Shown: positions 42,645 to 50,084 of the stretch, piece by piece
Layout of the letters: every line of letters starts with the position of its first letter
How positions within the stretch are numbered: the stretch's first letter is position 1
NCBI GenBank assembly: GCA_964525935.1
Contig: CAZGJZ010000003.1
Span: 62,001-126,000 of the forward strand
From: UBA2377 sp964525935
GTDB taxonomy: Bacteria; Verrucomicrobiota; Verrucomicrobiia; Opitutales; Opitutaceae
DNA: 64,000 nucleotides
Direction: 5' to 3'
Translations under genes and position numbers: made by a program
The notes under the pieces: model-generated
What the model was told of the DNA's origin: nothing
The model's database searches: none
The model's input: only the letters and a program-made list of their open reading frames with translations

Positions 42645-43630
42645 GGAGCAGAAGGCGAGAGATGCGGAGCGAGCGCGGCGTGAACGCGAGGCCAGAGCGG
42701 ATCGTGAGGAAAGCGACGACAGACCAGTTCGAGAAATGCGCCGAGCGGCTCGCGCCGGCCGGCGGCGATCAGCCGGATGCACTCGGCGCGCGCGAGGATG
42801 GCGAGCGCGGGGTTCGTGGGGTCGTCCACCGGAAGGTCAGGGGAAAGCAGGTTGTGGTAGTAAACGGGGCGCGTGCGCCAATCCCCGTAGTTGGGGACGA
42901 GAAAACGTTCAGGGGGATCGGGCACCCACACGTGGCGGCCAGCCAGCAGGGCGGGCGCGAGGTCAAAGTTGGGGCGACGACGCGCGATGCGCTGCCCGAA
43001 GAGCACCGAGTGGGTGAGGAAGGCGTCATCGGCGCGTTTGAAATAAATGACATCCAGGCCGCCACCCGCGGGGTGGATTGCCTGCGTGACCCCGGGCCAC
43101 GCGGGATCGGCCCGGCGCGTGAGATGAAACCCGGCGGCGCTCAGGATGTTTTCCACGTCAGCTGGCGAAACATCAGGATAAAACACCCCGAGATCGATAT
43201 CGGCATCGCCGGGGAGAAAACTCCCGTGGCGGGCGAGTCCGAGCAACGTGCCATACGCGACGAAAGGACGCGCGTGCGGGAGCGCGGCCAATGCGGCGCC
43301 GGCGTCATCGAGACAGGCCGTGAGCATGGTCGCGTGCGACTCCGGGGGCGCGGCGGTGGGTTTAGGCGTGTCGTTGGCGGACGGGAATCGCGGTGCGCGC
43401 ACGGCAAGGTCGAGCGAGTGACCGGCGACGGCATGCGCCAGCGGCAATCGGCCGGCATCGGCCAGGCTCATCACCAGCCGGTAGGAGGCGTGCCCGCTGC
43501 GAACCTTGCGGTCGAGGCAGACGAATGCGCGCAGGAAACCGGGCACGCGGGCCAGCCCGGCGAGTGCGGCGTGGCAGAGCCGCTTCGCGCGCGTGCGCCA
43601 ATGGCGGGAGCCGGGCGGAGGTTTGCGCAT
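42641..43630 (-). CDS. LicD/fukutin-type nucleotidyltransferase-fold phosphotransferase
   Basis: A 329-residue protein of the LicD family, which transfers phosphocholine or ribitol phosphate from CDP-activated donors to surface glycans or glycoproteins. The family motif AYGTLLGLARHGSFLPGDADIDLGV (~124-148, range) carries the DxD metal residues. An N-terminal ~100-residue helical part without a clear TM precedes. Its stop codon overlaps the cytidylyltransferase start. Donor and acceptor are unknown; functional linkage to the cytidylyltransferase is strongly suggested by the coupling. Confidence 0.75.
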   Translation of the reverse strand: MRKPPPGSRHWRTRAKRLCHAALAGLARVPGFLRAFVCLDRKVRSGHASYRLVMSLADAGRLPLAHAVAGHSLDLAVRAPRFPSANDTPKPTAAPPESHATMLTACLDDAGAALAALPHARPFVAYGTLLGLARHGSFLPGDADIDLGVFYPDVSPADVENILSAAGFHLTRRADPAWPGVTQAIHPAGGGLDVIYFKRADDAFLTHSVLFGQRIARRRPNFDLAPALLAGRHVWVPDPPERFLVPNYGDWRTRPVYYHNLLSPDLPVDDPTNPALAILARAECIRLIAAGRREPLGAFLELVCRRFPHDPLWPRVHAALAPHLSPSAP

Positions 43631-43634
43631 GATG

Positions 43635-44360
43635 TCAGGCGGGCTGGGGCACGGGTTCGCCGAAGAGCCACCGGCCGATGCGGATGGCCGTCGCCCCGTG
43701 ATCGATGGCGAGAGGGAAGTCGTCGCTCATGCCCATGTGCACCTCGGGCAGTCCGTGGCGATCGGCATAGGCGCGAAGCCAGCGGAAGTGCGGCACCGGG
43801 TCGGCCTGCCGCGGCGGAATGGCCATGACCCCAATGACCGGCAGGGCGAGATCGCGCGCGAGCGCGAGGAGCTGATCGGCCTCGTCGGGAGAAGCGCCGG
43901 TTTTCTGCGGTTCGCGGCCGACATTGATTTCAATGAATACCTGGCGGAGGCGCGGCGCGGGGGTGTGATCGAGCAGATGCCGGAGGCGATGCGCGAGCTC
44001 CGGGCGGTCGAGACTCTCAATGGCCTCGCAATGCCGGATGATACAGCCGGCCTTGTTGCGTTGGACATGGCCGTAGTGATGGAGCACGAGCGTGTCGCGC
44101 ACGGGAGCGAGGCGGGGTGTGAGGGCGAGGGTCTGCTGGGCGTATTTGACCGCGAAGTGCTGGTGGCCGAGACGATGCAGGGCCAGGATGTCATCGACGG
44201 GACGACGGTCGGCGGCGATGAAAACACGTCCCTCGCGAGCCAGCAGCGAGGCGACGGCGGAATGGTTGAGCAGGCGGTGATAGCGGGTTTCGAGCACAGC
44301 AGAGGGGATAATAAAGCAGGCGGAATCGGGAGGAGAATCAATCCGCGGGGCCGACCGCAT
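43635..44360 (-). CDS. Diverged YggS-like PLP-binding protein
   Basis: Second alanine-racemase-fold protein in this window. It has VFIAADRR and FAVKYAQQ in the PLP region, HHYGHVQRNKAGCIIRHC (~92), VFIEINVGREPQKTG (~140) and GMSDDFPLAIDHGATAIRIGRWLFG at the end. Divergence is strong: the usual GENRVQE and the strand-lysine AVTKT are not clear, so PLP binding is uncertain. The start may be further in, at a GTG (VLETRYHRLL), since residues before it are not like the family. It ends four bases before the LicD start, so it may share an operon with the surface-modification genes. Confidence 0.7.
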   Translation of the reverse strand: MRSAPRIDSPPDSACFIIPSAVLETRYHRLLNHSAVASLLAREGRVFIAADRRPVDDILALHRLGHQHFAVKYAQQTLALTPRLAPVRDTLVLHHYGHVQRNKAGCIIRHCEAIESLDRPELAHRLRHLLDHTPAPRLRQVFIEINVGREPQKTGASPDEADQLLALARDLALPVIGVMAIPPRQADPVPHFRWLRAYADRHGLPEVHMGMSDDFPLAIDHGATAIRIGRWLFGEPVPQPA

Positions 44361-44481
44361 CGATGGATCGAGGACGGTTGCGCGCGCGGGGTTTCAGGCA
44401 GCGGATCGGGGCGGTCTGCCGCCAGTCGAGACTGCGCTCCGCCAGCAGCCGAAAGGAGTGGTATAGCACCAGCACTTTCAT
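44338..44481 (-). CDS. Possible small protein of 47 residues
   Basis: An ATG at 44481 begins MKVLVLYHSFRLLAERSLDW and continues with an Arg/Pro-rich tail to a TGA at 44338. It overlaps the start of the YggS-like gene by 23 bases. No homology is recognised and coding in such GC-rich sequence can be accidental. The hydrophobic beginning, and the fact that the YggS-like gene probably starts further downstream, keep it open as a small gene or a leader peptide of that operon. Confidence 0.3.
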   Translation of the reverse strand: MKVLVLYHSFRLLAERSLDWRQTAPIRCLKPRARNRPRSIDAVGPAD

Positions 44482-44642
44482 GGGGTCGCCGGAGTGATCG
44501 CCGGATGGGAAGACAAGGGCACGAACCCGGAGTATTTATACTTTTGGGCGACTCAACGAGGGTTTTCGTCGGTCGCTCCCGGACGGCGAGGGGCGCGGCG
44601 CGCCGGAGGAGCAGCGCAGCGTTGGTCGCCGGGCGCGGCGGG

Positions 44643-44665
44643 CCCAGCGGTCCCGCCCTACCTTA
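44643..44665. repeat. Repeat CCCAGCGGTCCCGCCCTACCTTA
   Basis: Identical over 23 bases to 32080-32102. With the GGCGGG immediately before it, it forms an imperfect stem with AGC loop. It ends eight bases before the lepB stop codon, so both copies sit at a gene's 3' end. Confidence 0.65.
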
Positions 44666-44673
44666 AAACTTCC

Positions 44674-45378
44674 TTAACTCCCATCGGACTGCAGCGGCTG
44701 GGCGAAGCGCGAGAAGCGCGGCAGGAGATAGCGCTGGGTGTCGAGGGAGACGATGACGCGCTCGGCGCGGCCGACGATTTGTTGGCGGGCGACGGGGCCG
44801 AAGAAACGGGAGTCGCGGCTGTTGTCGCGCGAATCGCCCATCAGGAAATAGCTGCCGGCCGGCACGGTGTAGGGTGAGAAGTTGCGCAGCGCGGGACGGC
44901 CGGGCAGCGCGAGCACGAGGTGGTGGCGGTCGCCGAGGTGTTCGGTGGCGACGATGGGGTTCGCGTCCTCGAAAATGTCGCGGGCGAAGCGGGCGGCGTC
45001 CTGCGCGGTGTAGGTTTGCGGCGTGCCATTGATGACGAGGGAGTCGTGGCGCAGCTCGATGGTGTCGCCGGGCAGGCCGATGACGCGTTTGACGAGGCGC
45101 GTGCCGTCCTCGGGGGAGAAGCAGACGACGATGTCGCCGCGGACGGGATTGCCCCACTCGGCGAGATGGCGGGTGGTGAACGGGACCTTCAGGTCGTAGG
45201 CGAGCTTGTTCACGAGGACGAGATCGCCCTCGACGATGGTAGGCTTCATCGAGCCGGTGGGCACCCAGTTCCAATCGACGACGGCCGAACGCAGCGGGGT
45301 GCCGATGAGCAGGACCAGCGCGAGCGGCTTGAGCCATTCGCGGTAGAGACGCTGGAGGAAGGGCTTCATGGCTGTCAT
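44674..45378 (-). CDS. lepB: Signal peptidase I
   Basis: Membrane-bound Ser/Lys protease that removes signal peptides from exported proteins. The 234 residues have an N-terminal TM (KPLALVLLIGTPLRSAVV), the catalytic Ser in WVPTGSMKPTI (~43), the catalytic Lys in RLVKRVIGLPGD (~98) and GDSRDNSRDSR near the end (box E). Start could be 45369. Immediately upstream is a small membrane-protein gene; a possible hairpin (AACGTC/GACGTT) separates them. A housekeeping gene amid accessory ones. Confidence 0.95.
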   Translation of the reverse strand: MTAMKPFLQRLYREWLKPLALVLLIGTPLRSAVVDWNWVPTGSMKPTIVEGDLVLVNKLAYDLKVPFTTRHLAEWGNPVRGDIVVCFSPEDGTRLVKRVIGLPGDTIELRHDSLVINGTPQTYTAQDAARFARDIFEDANPIVATEHLGDRHHLVLALPGRPALRNFSPYTVPAGSYFLMGDSRDNSRDSRFFGPVARQQIVGRAERVIVSLDTQRYLLPRFSRFAQPLQSDGS

Positions 45379-45433
45379 GGGACTTTGGCCGCAGGGAATT
45401 GTTTCAGAACGTCGAAGGACGTTGCCGTTTTAT

Positions 45434-45775
45434 TCAGGCCGGACGCGGAAGCCGCTGGAAAAGGAGAACAAAGGCGATCAACACCCAGCCGCAGGCGAGC
45501 GGTATAGCCACACCATAGGAGAACATACCGAAGGTGTAGTCGTGGTTATAAAACAGTTGCCCGCCGATGGTGGAAAGGTGAAGCGGCGCGACGATCGTGT
45601 TTGGCGCGTAGTGATAGGCCGTGGGCGTGAACGCGACCGCATAGAGCAAGGAGCGGGCGAGCAACTGCCAGCGAACATCGGTCATCCGGCTGATCCTGCG
45701 GTCCAGCCAGATGACGAGTGTAACCAACGCAGCTGCCGAGAGCGTCAGCACGAGCAGCTTGGAGGGCGTGTCCAC
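45434..45775 (-). CDS. Small membrane protein of unknown function
   Basis: A 113-residue protein with a GTG start and three hydrophobic segments: LLVLTLSAAALVTLVIWL, LLARSLLYAVAFTPTAYH, and AIPLACGWVLIAFVLLF. No family is recognised. It lies between lepB and a PhyH gene, all on the minus strand. Confidence 0.6.
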   Translation of the reverse strand: MDTPSKLLVLTLSAAALVTLVIWLDRRISRMTDVRWQLLARSLLYAVAFTPTAYHYAPNTIVAPLHLSTIGGQLFYNHDYTFGMFSYGVAIPLACGWVLIAFVLLFQRLPRPA

Positions 45776-45800
45776 GGGGATCCCTTGATCGCCAATCCGC

Positions 45801-46607
45801 TTAGTTGCCGCCCGTGCGCAGCTTGTAGTGTTCCACGCTGGCGGTCCAACACTGCTGCATTTGCGTGAGGTGGGTCAGGCGGGCGGCGTTGGCGGTTTCG
45901 AGCATCGCCTTGCCGTAGGGTTCGCGGATGCCGTGGTTGTAAAAGTGCCAGTCGCCGTAGGAGATCAGGTCGTCGAACTGGATCGAGTCCTTGGCGCGGC
46001 GGCTGAGGTTCATCGTGAACATGCGGCGCTGGGCGCTGCCGCCGAAGGAGGCGTGCAGGGTGCGGTGGTTGAAGATGAGGACGTCGCCGGGTTCGTTTTC
46101 GAGCGGGTAGCACGGGAGGTCGCGACCGTGCATGTTGTAGAGTGATTGCGAGTCGCGCATGCGGTCGTCGTTCCAAATTTGCAGGCCTTGGTCGGTGTGC
46201 GAGCCGGGGATGACGCGGAGGCAGCCGGTGTCGCGGCGCACGGGATCGAGGTAGAGGGCGAGCTTGATGAAGCCGTTGCTCTGGTAGCAACTGTCGCGGT
46301 GCCAGCCGGTGTCGCCGGTGTAGTAATTGCCGTCGCTGCCGAGGTAGTTGAAATCGGGACCGATGAGGTTGCCGACGGCCTCGAGGATGCCGGGATGGTC
46401 GAGCAGGCGGCTGAGGCCGGCGCGCTGGTCAACGAAGCCGACGATCATGGTGCGCTTGGTGCCCTCGTGCTTGATACCGAGCTGCGGGAACACGGCCTCA
46501 AACTCGGAGATGATGGTGGCGATCTCGGGTTTGAGGAGGCCGGGGAGTTTCAGGAAACCGTAGGTTTCGAAGAAAGCGCGTTGCTGGGCGAGGGTGGGGG
46601 TGCTCAT
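45801..46607 (-). CDS. Phytanoyl-CoA dioxygenase (PhyH) family protein
   Basis: Non-heme Fe(II)/2-oxoglutarate-dependent hydroxylase of 268 residues. The metal motif HxD is in GWHRDSCYQS (~102), and the distal H and 2-oxoglutarate-binding Arg are in LHASFGGSAQRRMFTM (~190-205), with PGSHTDQG between. Substrate is unknown: members hydroxylate fatty acyl-CoA, ectoine or antibiotics. It is next to a second, longer PhyH gene; this pair and an AraC regulator form a small cluster. Confidence 0.9.
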   Translation of the reverse strand: MSTPTLAQQRAFFETYGFLKLPGLLKPEIATIISEFEAVFPQLGIKHEGTKRTMIVGFVDQRAGLSRLLDHPGILEAVGNLIGPDFNYLGSDGNYYTGDTGWHRDSCYQSNGFIKLALYLDPVRRDTGCLRVIPGSHTDQGLQIWNDDRMRDSQSLYNMHGRDLPCYPLENEPGDVLIFNHRTLHASFGGSAQRRMFTMNLSRRAKDSIQFDDLISYGDWHFYNHGIREPYGKAMLETANAARLTHLTQMQQCWTASVEHYKLRTGGN

Positions 46608-46711
46608 GGGTGGAAAATGGAAGGAAACGGGCGCGATGCTTGGGCGGCGCTTTCGGGGAAAGCAATCGGGAAGCGGTTGAACATTCGCTGCGGGTCAGAC
46701 GGGATCAATTG

Positions 46712-46746
46712 GCCGCAAAAAGGCGCAGAAGGCGCCTCTTTGCGGC
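46712..46746. repeat. Interrupted hairpin between the two PhyH genes
   Basis: GCCGCAAA/TTTGCGGC plus inner GGCGC/GCGCC with a small internal loop. No T-tract follows on the minus strand, so it is more likely a repeat or RNA processing site than a classical terminator. Confidence 0.5.
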
Positions 46747-46789
46747 TGTAACTCAGAGTCGCATCGGCTCTCGAGCGCGGAGATGGGCC

Positions 46790-47818
46790 TTATGCCTTTG
46801 CGGCGGCGGGAGCCTCGTCCTTGTATTTGTTGCCGGCGCCGCCCCATTTGTCGCAGCCGCCCTCGCCGCTCGGGCGGACGCTGGGCTTCTGGATGTCGGT
46901 GTAGCCTTTGTAGGCGTAGGGATCCTGGCCGGCGACCATGATGATGTCGCGGTAGTCGTAGTGCGCGTTGTGATCGCCGTCGGGCGTCTTGCCCCACGGG
47001 AGGTGCGACTGGGCGCTCATGTAGTGGTTGACGAGCGAGCGGCGGTAGGTGCCCTCGGGGGCTTTGTTGGGCAACGAGCGGTGGAGGAGGTAGCCGTTGA
47101 AAAACACGACCGAGCCGGCCTCGACCTCGACGGGAACCGACTCCTCGTCGCGGAAGGGGAAGTTGATGGACTGCTCGGCGCAATCGAAGCGGCGGTCGCC
47201 GTGCCAGCGCTGTTCCCAAAGGATGCCGGACTTGTGCGAGCCGGGCATGACCCAGAGGCAGCCGTTTTCGGTGGTGGCGCGGTCGAGCGCGATCCAGGAG
47301 CCGATGAGTGAGCGGTCGCGGGTGGGGATGTAATCCTCATCCTGATGCCACGCCTGGCCGGGTTTGCCGGAGGGTTTGATGAAGAGCATCGACTGCATGA
47401 ACTTCACATTGGGGCCGACGACGGTCGTGAGCGCTTTCACCGTGGGCTGGTTGTGCACGGCACGGAGCATCACGTCGGAGCATTTGTGCGGAAAATGGAT
47501 GCAGAGGAAACGCCGCAGCACGGAGGCGTCGGGTTCGGCGGGATCGGCCTTCGGGTGGTCGGGGAGCTCGCCGCGCTCGCCGCGGCAGATGAGCGTCGTC
47601 TCCTGCTTCAACTCCTCGACCTCGGCGGGGGAGAAGGCGTTTTCGAGCACGAGGTAGCCGTTGGCGTCGAAGAACGCCTTCACCGCGGCGGGATCGGCGT
47701 CGGGCGAAAAGTAGCCCGGCGGGCGGACCTTCGGGAACTGGTTGCGGCGGGTGCCGGCAAAGCCGGGCGTCTCGGTCACAAGGTTGCGGACGGGCGTTTC
47801 GGGGGTTGCGGTGCTCAT
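46790..47818 (-). CDS. Phytanoyl-CoA dioxygenase (PhyH) family protein, longer form
   Basis: Fe(II)/2-oxoglutarate-dependent hydroxylase of 342 residues. It has the HxD motif in WHQDEDYIPTRDR (~158-170), VMPGSHKSGILW (~195), and the distal His and Arg in LLHRSLPNKAPEGTYRRSLVNH (~252-273, range). Its first ~40 residues are Thr/Pro-rich. It is divergent from an AraC regulator with only 28 bases between the two start codons; that tiny space (TATCTATTAACATAC) must carry both promoters, or one start lies further in. It is presumably controlled by that regulator. Confidence 0.9.
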   Translation of the reverse strand: MSTATPETPVRNLVTETPGFAGTRRNQFPKVRPPGYFSPDADPAAVKAFFDANGYLVLENAFSPAEVEELKQETTLICRGERGELPDHPKADPAEPDASVLRRFLCIHFPHKCSDVMLRAVHNQPTVKALTTVVGPNVKFMQSMLFIKPSGKPGQAWHQDEDYIPTRDRSLIGSWIALDRATTENGCLWVMPGSHKSGILWEQRWHGDRRFDCAEQSINFPFRDEESVPVEVEAGSVVFFNGYLLHRSLPNKAPEGTYRRSLVNHYMSAQSHLPWGKTPDGDHNAHYDYRDIIMVAGQDPYAYKGYTDIQKPSVRPSGEGGCDKWGGAGNKYKDEAPAAAKA

Positions 47819-47846
47819 GGCGTCGCATATCTATTAACATACAAAA

Positions 47847-48701
47847 ATGGCCTCAACCAGCCACAAGGCGCTTAAAAACATACCTAAAAGTCTACGCTCG
47901 GCGCGGGCGCCCGGTGTGCTCTTCGGCGACGTGGTGTATGAGCCGGGCGGCACGTGCGGACCGCGGGTGCAGCAGGATTACCAGCTGGTGGTGCTCATGG
48001 AGGGCGGGGTGACGGCCGAGGTGGAGGGACACGCGCGCACGCTTGAGGCGGGACAGGTGGGCCTGTTCGTGCCGGGGAAACTGGAGTTCTTTCGCTTTTT
48101 GCCCGACCGCAAGAGCCACCACACGTGGTGCTCGGTGCATCCGTCGCTGGTGCCGGCGGAGCTGGCGGCGGCGTGCGGGAGCGCGGCGCAAGTGCTGCCG
48201 GTGTCGCGGCGTTTCGAGCAGCTCATGGAACTCGGCCTGTCGATGCCGCTCACGGCCGGCACGCAGGGCGACGGGCTGATCGAGGCGCTGGGACTCGCGA
48301 CGCTACAGGCGTATCTGTTTGCCGACACGCGGCAGGAGCGGCGCGCGACGGATGAACCGGATGCGTTGCGCCGCGTGCTGGAGTGGCTGGGGCAGGAGGG
48401 CAACGAGGCGGCGGACCTGCCGACGCTGGCGCGGGCGGCAGGCGTGTCGCCGGCGCAGCTCGTGAAGCTTTTCCGCCGGCACCTCGGCACGACGCCGATC
48501 CGCTACGTGTGGGAAACGCGCACGCGGCGCGGGGCGCAGCTCTTGCGCGAGACGGGCCTGACGGTGGGCGAGGTGGCGTATCGCTGCGGGTTTCAGACGC
48601 CGTTTCATTTTTCGCGCTGGGTGAAGCAGCTCTACGGCACCGCGCCGAAAACGCTCCGCGCGCAGGCGTGGGGCCAACCCCGTTTGTCATCCATTAGATG
48701 A
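47847..48701 (+). CDS. AraC family transcriptional regulator
   Basis: A 284-residue regulator. The N-terminal cupin-like sensor (~15-160) contains PGGTCGPRVQQDYQLVVLMEGG. The C-terminal double helix-turn-helix (~175-275) has ADLPTLARAAGVSPAQLVKLFRRH and VGEVAYRCGFQTPFHFSRWVKQ. It is divergent from the PhyH cluster, its likely target, and its effector could be a substrate of those hydroxylases. Its last codons lie inside a 45-base palindrome (48672-48716). The related regulator at 50085 has a related palindrome near its end. Confidence 0.93.
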   Translation: MASTSHKALKNIPKSLRSARAPGVLFGDVVYEPGGTCGPRVQQDYQLVVLMEGGVTAEVEGHARTLEAGQVGLFVPGKLEFFRFLPDRKSHHTWCSVHPSLVPAELAAACGSAAQVLPVSRRFEQLMELGLSMPLTAGTQGDGLIEALGLATLQAYLFADTRQERRATDEPDALRRVLEWLGQEGNEAADLPTLARAAGVSPAQLVKLFRRHLGTTPIRYVWETRTRRGAQLLRETGLTVGEVAYRCGFQTPFHFSRWVKQLYGTAPKTLRAQAWGQPRLSSIR

Positions 48702-48716
48702 CAAACGGGGTTGGCC
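48672..48716. repeat. Long palindrome with 20-bp perfect arms at the 3' end of an AraC gene
   Basis: Arms starting GGCCAACCCCGTTTGT with a CATTA loop (48692-48696) cover the last nine codons and the stop of the AraC gene. No T-tract follows. It shares CCAAYCCCGTTTGT and the central ATTAG with the palindrome at 49983-50037, but the inner bases (CATC/GATG versus AACCTA/TAGGTT) change in a paired way. Function unknown. Confidence 0.75.
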
Positions 48717-48788
48717 GGGCGGGGTTGCCGGATTCCATTTGCGGCGGGTGCACCCCGCGCTCATATCACGCCGGACCCAATTCCATTC

Positions 48789-49040
48789 ATGAATTTCAAA
48801 GCCATTCTCCGCACGATCGTCTTCCTCGCGATGCTCTTTGTCATGCTCTACGTGGGCATGAACAACACGCAGGTGATCGATTTCCATTTTCCGGTCATCG
48901 GAACAACCGATAAGACGCCCATCCGCGCGTCGGCCGCGCTGATTTACTTCGGCGTATTCGCCATTGGCGTGTTTGCCGGCATGGCGCTCCACACGGGTGG
49001 CGGCGACAGCGGCGGCAAGAAGAGCAAGTCGTCGAAGTAA
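48789..49040 (+). CDS. LapA-domain (DUF1049) small membrane protein
   Basis: An 83-residue protein starting at MNFKAIL with two hydrophobic helices (IVFLAMLFVMLYVG at ~9-22 and AALIYFGVFAIGVFAGMAL at ~50-68) and the family's N-Q-V motif in NNTQVIDFHFPVIG. A Lys/Ser-rich tail follows. It resembles LapA/YciS proteins, which are often linked to LPS assembly in other bacteria. It lies alone between the AraC gene and an rRNA methyltransferase. Confidence 0.85.
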   Translation: MNFKAILRTIVFLAMLFVMLYVGMNNTQVIDFHFPVIGTTDKTPIRASAALIYFGVFAIGVFAGMALHTGGGDSGGKKSKSSK

Positions 49041-49092
49041 GTTGTCGGGGCGCACTTTGGTGAGTCCCGATTGACGACAATGAGGCGTTTAC

Positions 49093-49112
49093 GGGCGCCG
49101 CAAGCGGCGCCC
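49093..49112. repeat. Palindrome GGGCGCCG-CAAG-CGGCGCCC followed by CTGCAAGATCACGCC
   Basis: A perfect 8-bp stem nine bases before the stop of the methyltransferase gene. CAAGATCAC after the stem is shared with 6806; the CAAG loop is shared with 28695. Confidence 0.6.
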
Positions 49113-49120
49113 CTGCAAGA

Positions 49121-49846
49121 TCACGCCAGTGTTCGCCGCACGTTGTCGCAGACGATGGCGGCGGCGACACCGGCGTTGAGGGACTCGGCGCCACCGAAGC
49201 GCGGGATCGTGACGTATTGCGTGATGAGCGGCTTGGTGGCGGCAGAGAGACCCCGGCCTTCGCTGCCGATCACGATCACGGCGTCGCGCAGCGGCGGGAG
49301 CGTGTGAACGTCGGTGCCATTGAGATCGCAACCGAGAACGGGCGTCGTCGCGGGCAGACCGGCGAGGGCGGTGGCGAGCGGGGCGGTGTGCACGGTGACG
49401 CGGGCGAACGAGCCCATGCTGGCGTTGATTACCTTTTGGGAAAACAGGTCGGCGCAATCGGGCGCGAGCACGACGCGGTCGAGCGCGAACCAGTCGGCGA
49501 TGCGCAGGAGCGTGCCGACGTTGCCGGGGTCCTGCACGCCGTCGAGCGCGAGCGTGAGCCCGCGGGCGAGACCGGCGGCGGGCAGCGGCGTGCGGTGGAT
49601 TTTGCCCACGGCGAGCACGCTGGACGGCGTGGGGAAATGGCTGGCGCGCGCCATGTCGGCTTCCGTGAGAACGTGAGTGGGCGAACCCGTCCACGCAGCG
49701 GTGGCGTAAATTTCCTCAAAGGCGAAGCCGGCCGCGCGGAGTTCACCGATGACTTTTTCGCCTTCGACGACGAAGAGGCCGAGCGCTTCGCGATGTTTTT
49801 TGTCGCGCAGGGAGCGGAGGCGTTGGAGATCGGCCTTGGCGGGCAT
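49121..49846 (-). CDS. SpoU/TrmH-family RNA 2'-O-methyltransferase
   Basis: SAM-dependent RNA methyltransferase. From the ATG at 49846 it has 241 residues, with the substrate-binding N-terminal domain (LRSLRDKKHREALGLFVVEGEKVIGEL) and the knotted catalytic domain: LDGVQDPGNVGTLLRIADWF (~103), IVIGSEGRGLS (~186), and PRFGGAESLNAGVAAAIVC (~210). The latter match SpoU motifs 1-3. Residues upstream of 49846 (to 49993) are unlike the family and include the palindrome, so they are not coding. Target site (rRNA or tRNA) is unknown. Confidence 0.9.
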   Translation of the reverse strand: MPAKADLQRLRSLRDKKHREALGLFVVEGEKVIGELRAAGFAFEEIYATAAWTGSPTHVLTEADMARASHFPTPSSVLAVGKIHRTPLPAAGLARGLTLALDGVQDPGNVGTLLRIADWFALDRVVLAPDCADLFSQKVINASMGSFARVTVHTAPLATALAGLPATTPVLGCDLNGTDVHTLPPLRDAVIVIGSEGRGLSAATKPLITQYVTIPRFGGAESLNAGVAAAIVCDNVRRTLA

Positions 49847-49924
49847 GCGGGCAGCGTCGAGGGCGAAAGCGCGTTTGGCAAAACTTACTGCAGGTGAGTC
49901 AAGTCGGTGTGATCGCCCGAATTT

Positions 49925-50070
49925 GACCACAAAGAGCACGAAGAGCTCAAAGATTCGGAAATACCACGCGACGAATTTCGCAAGAAGGCCCAATCCCGTT
50001 TGTAACCTATTAGGTTACAAACGGAATTGGGCCTTCTGCGTGGGTTGTGGTTCTTTGTGGTTAAAATTCC
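49925..50070. repeat. Composite repeat: outer ACCACAAAG-type inverted arms enclosing a 27-bp-arm palindrome (49983-50037)
   Basis: The inner palindrome has arms 49983-50009 and 50011-50037 with a single mismatch out of 27 and centre T; it includes CCCAATCCCGTTTGT and is related to 48672-48716. Outside, GACCACAAAGAGCACGAAGAG (49925-49945) pairs with CTTTGTGGTT (50053-50062). It lies between the methyltransferase start and the AraC stop; there is no other gene in 49847-50084. Confidence 0.7.
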
Positions 50071-50084
50071 GGTCTGAATGCGGC

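Noticed and set aside
49847..49993. Extension of the methyltransferase gene up to 49993
   Set aside because: The added residues come from the palindromic repeat and an AT-rich spacer and are unlike the SpoU family, whose conserved region begins near the ATG at 49846.
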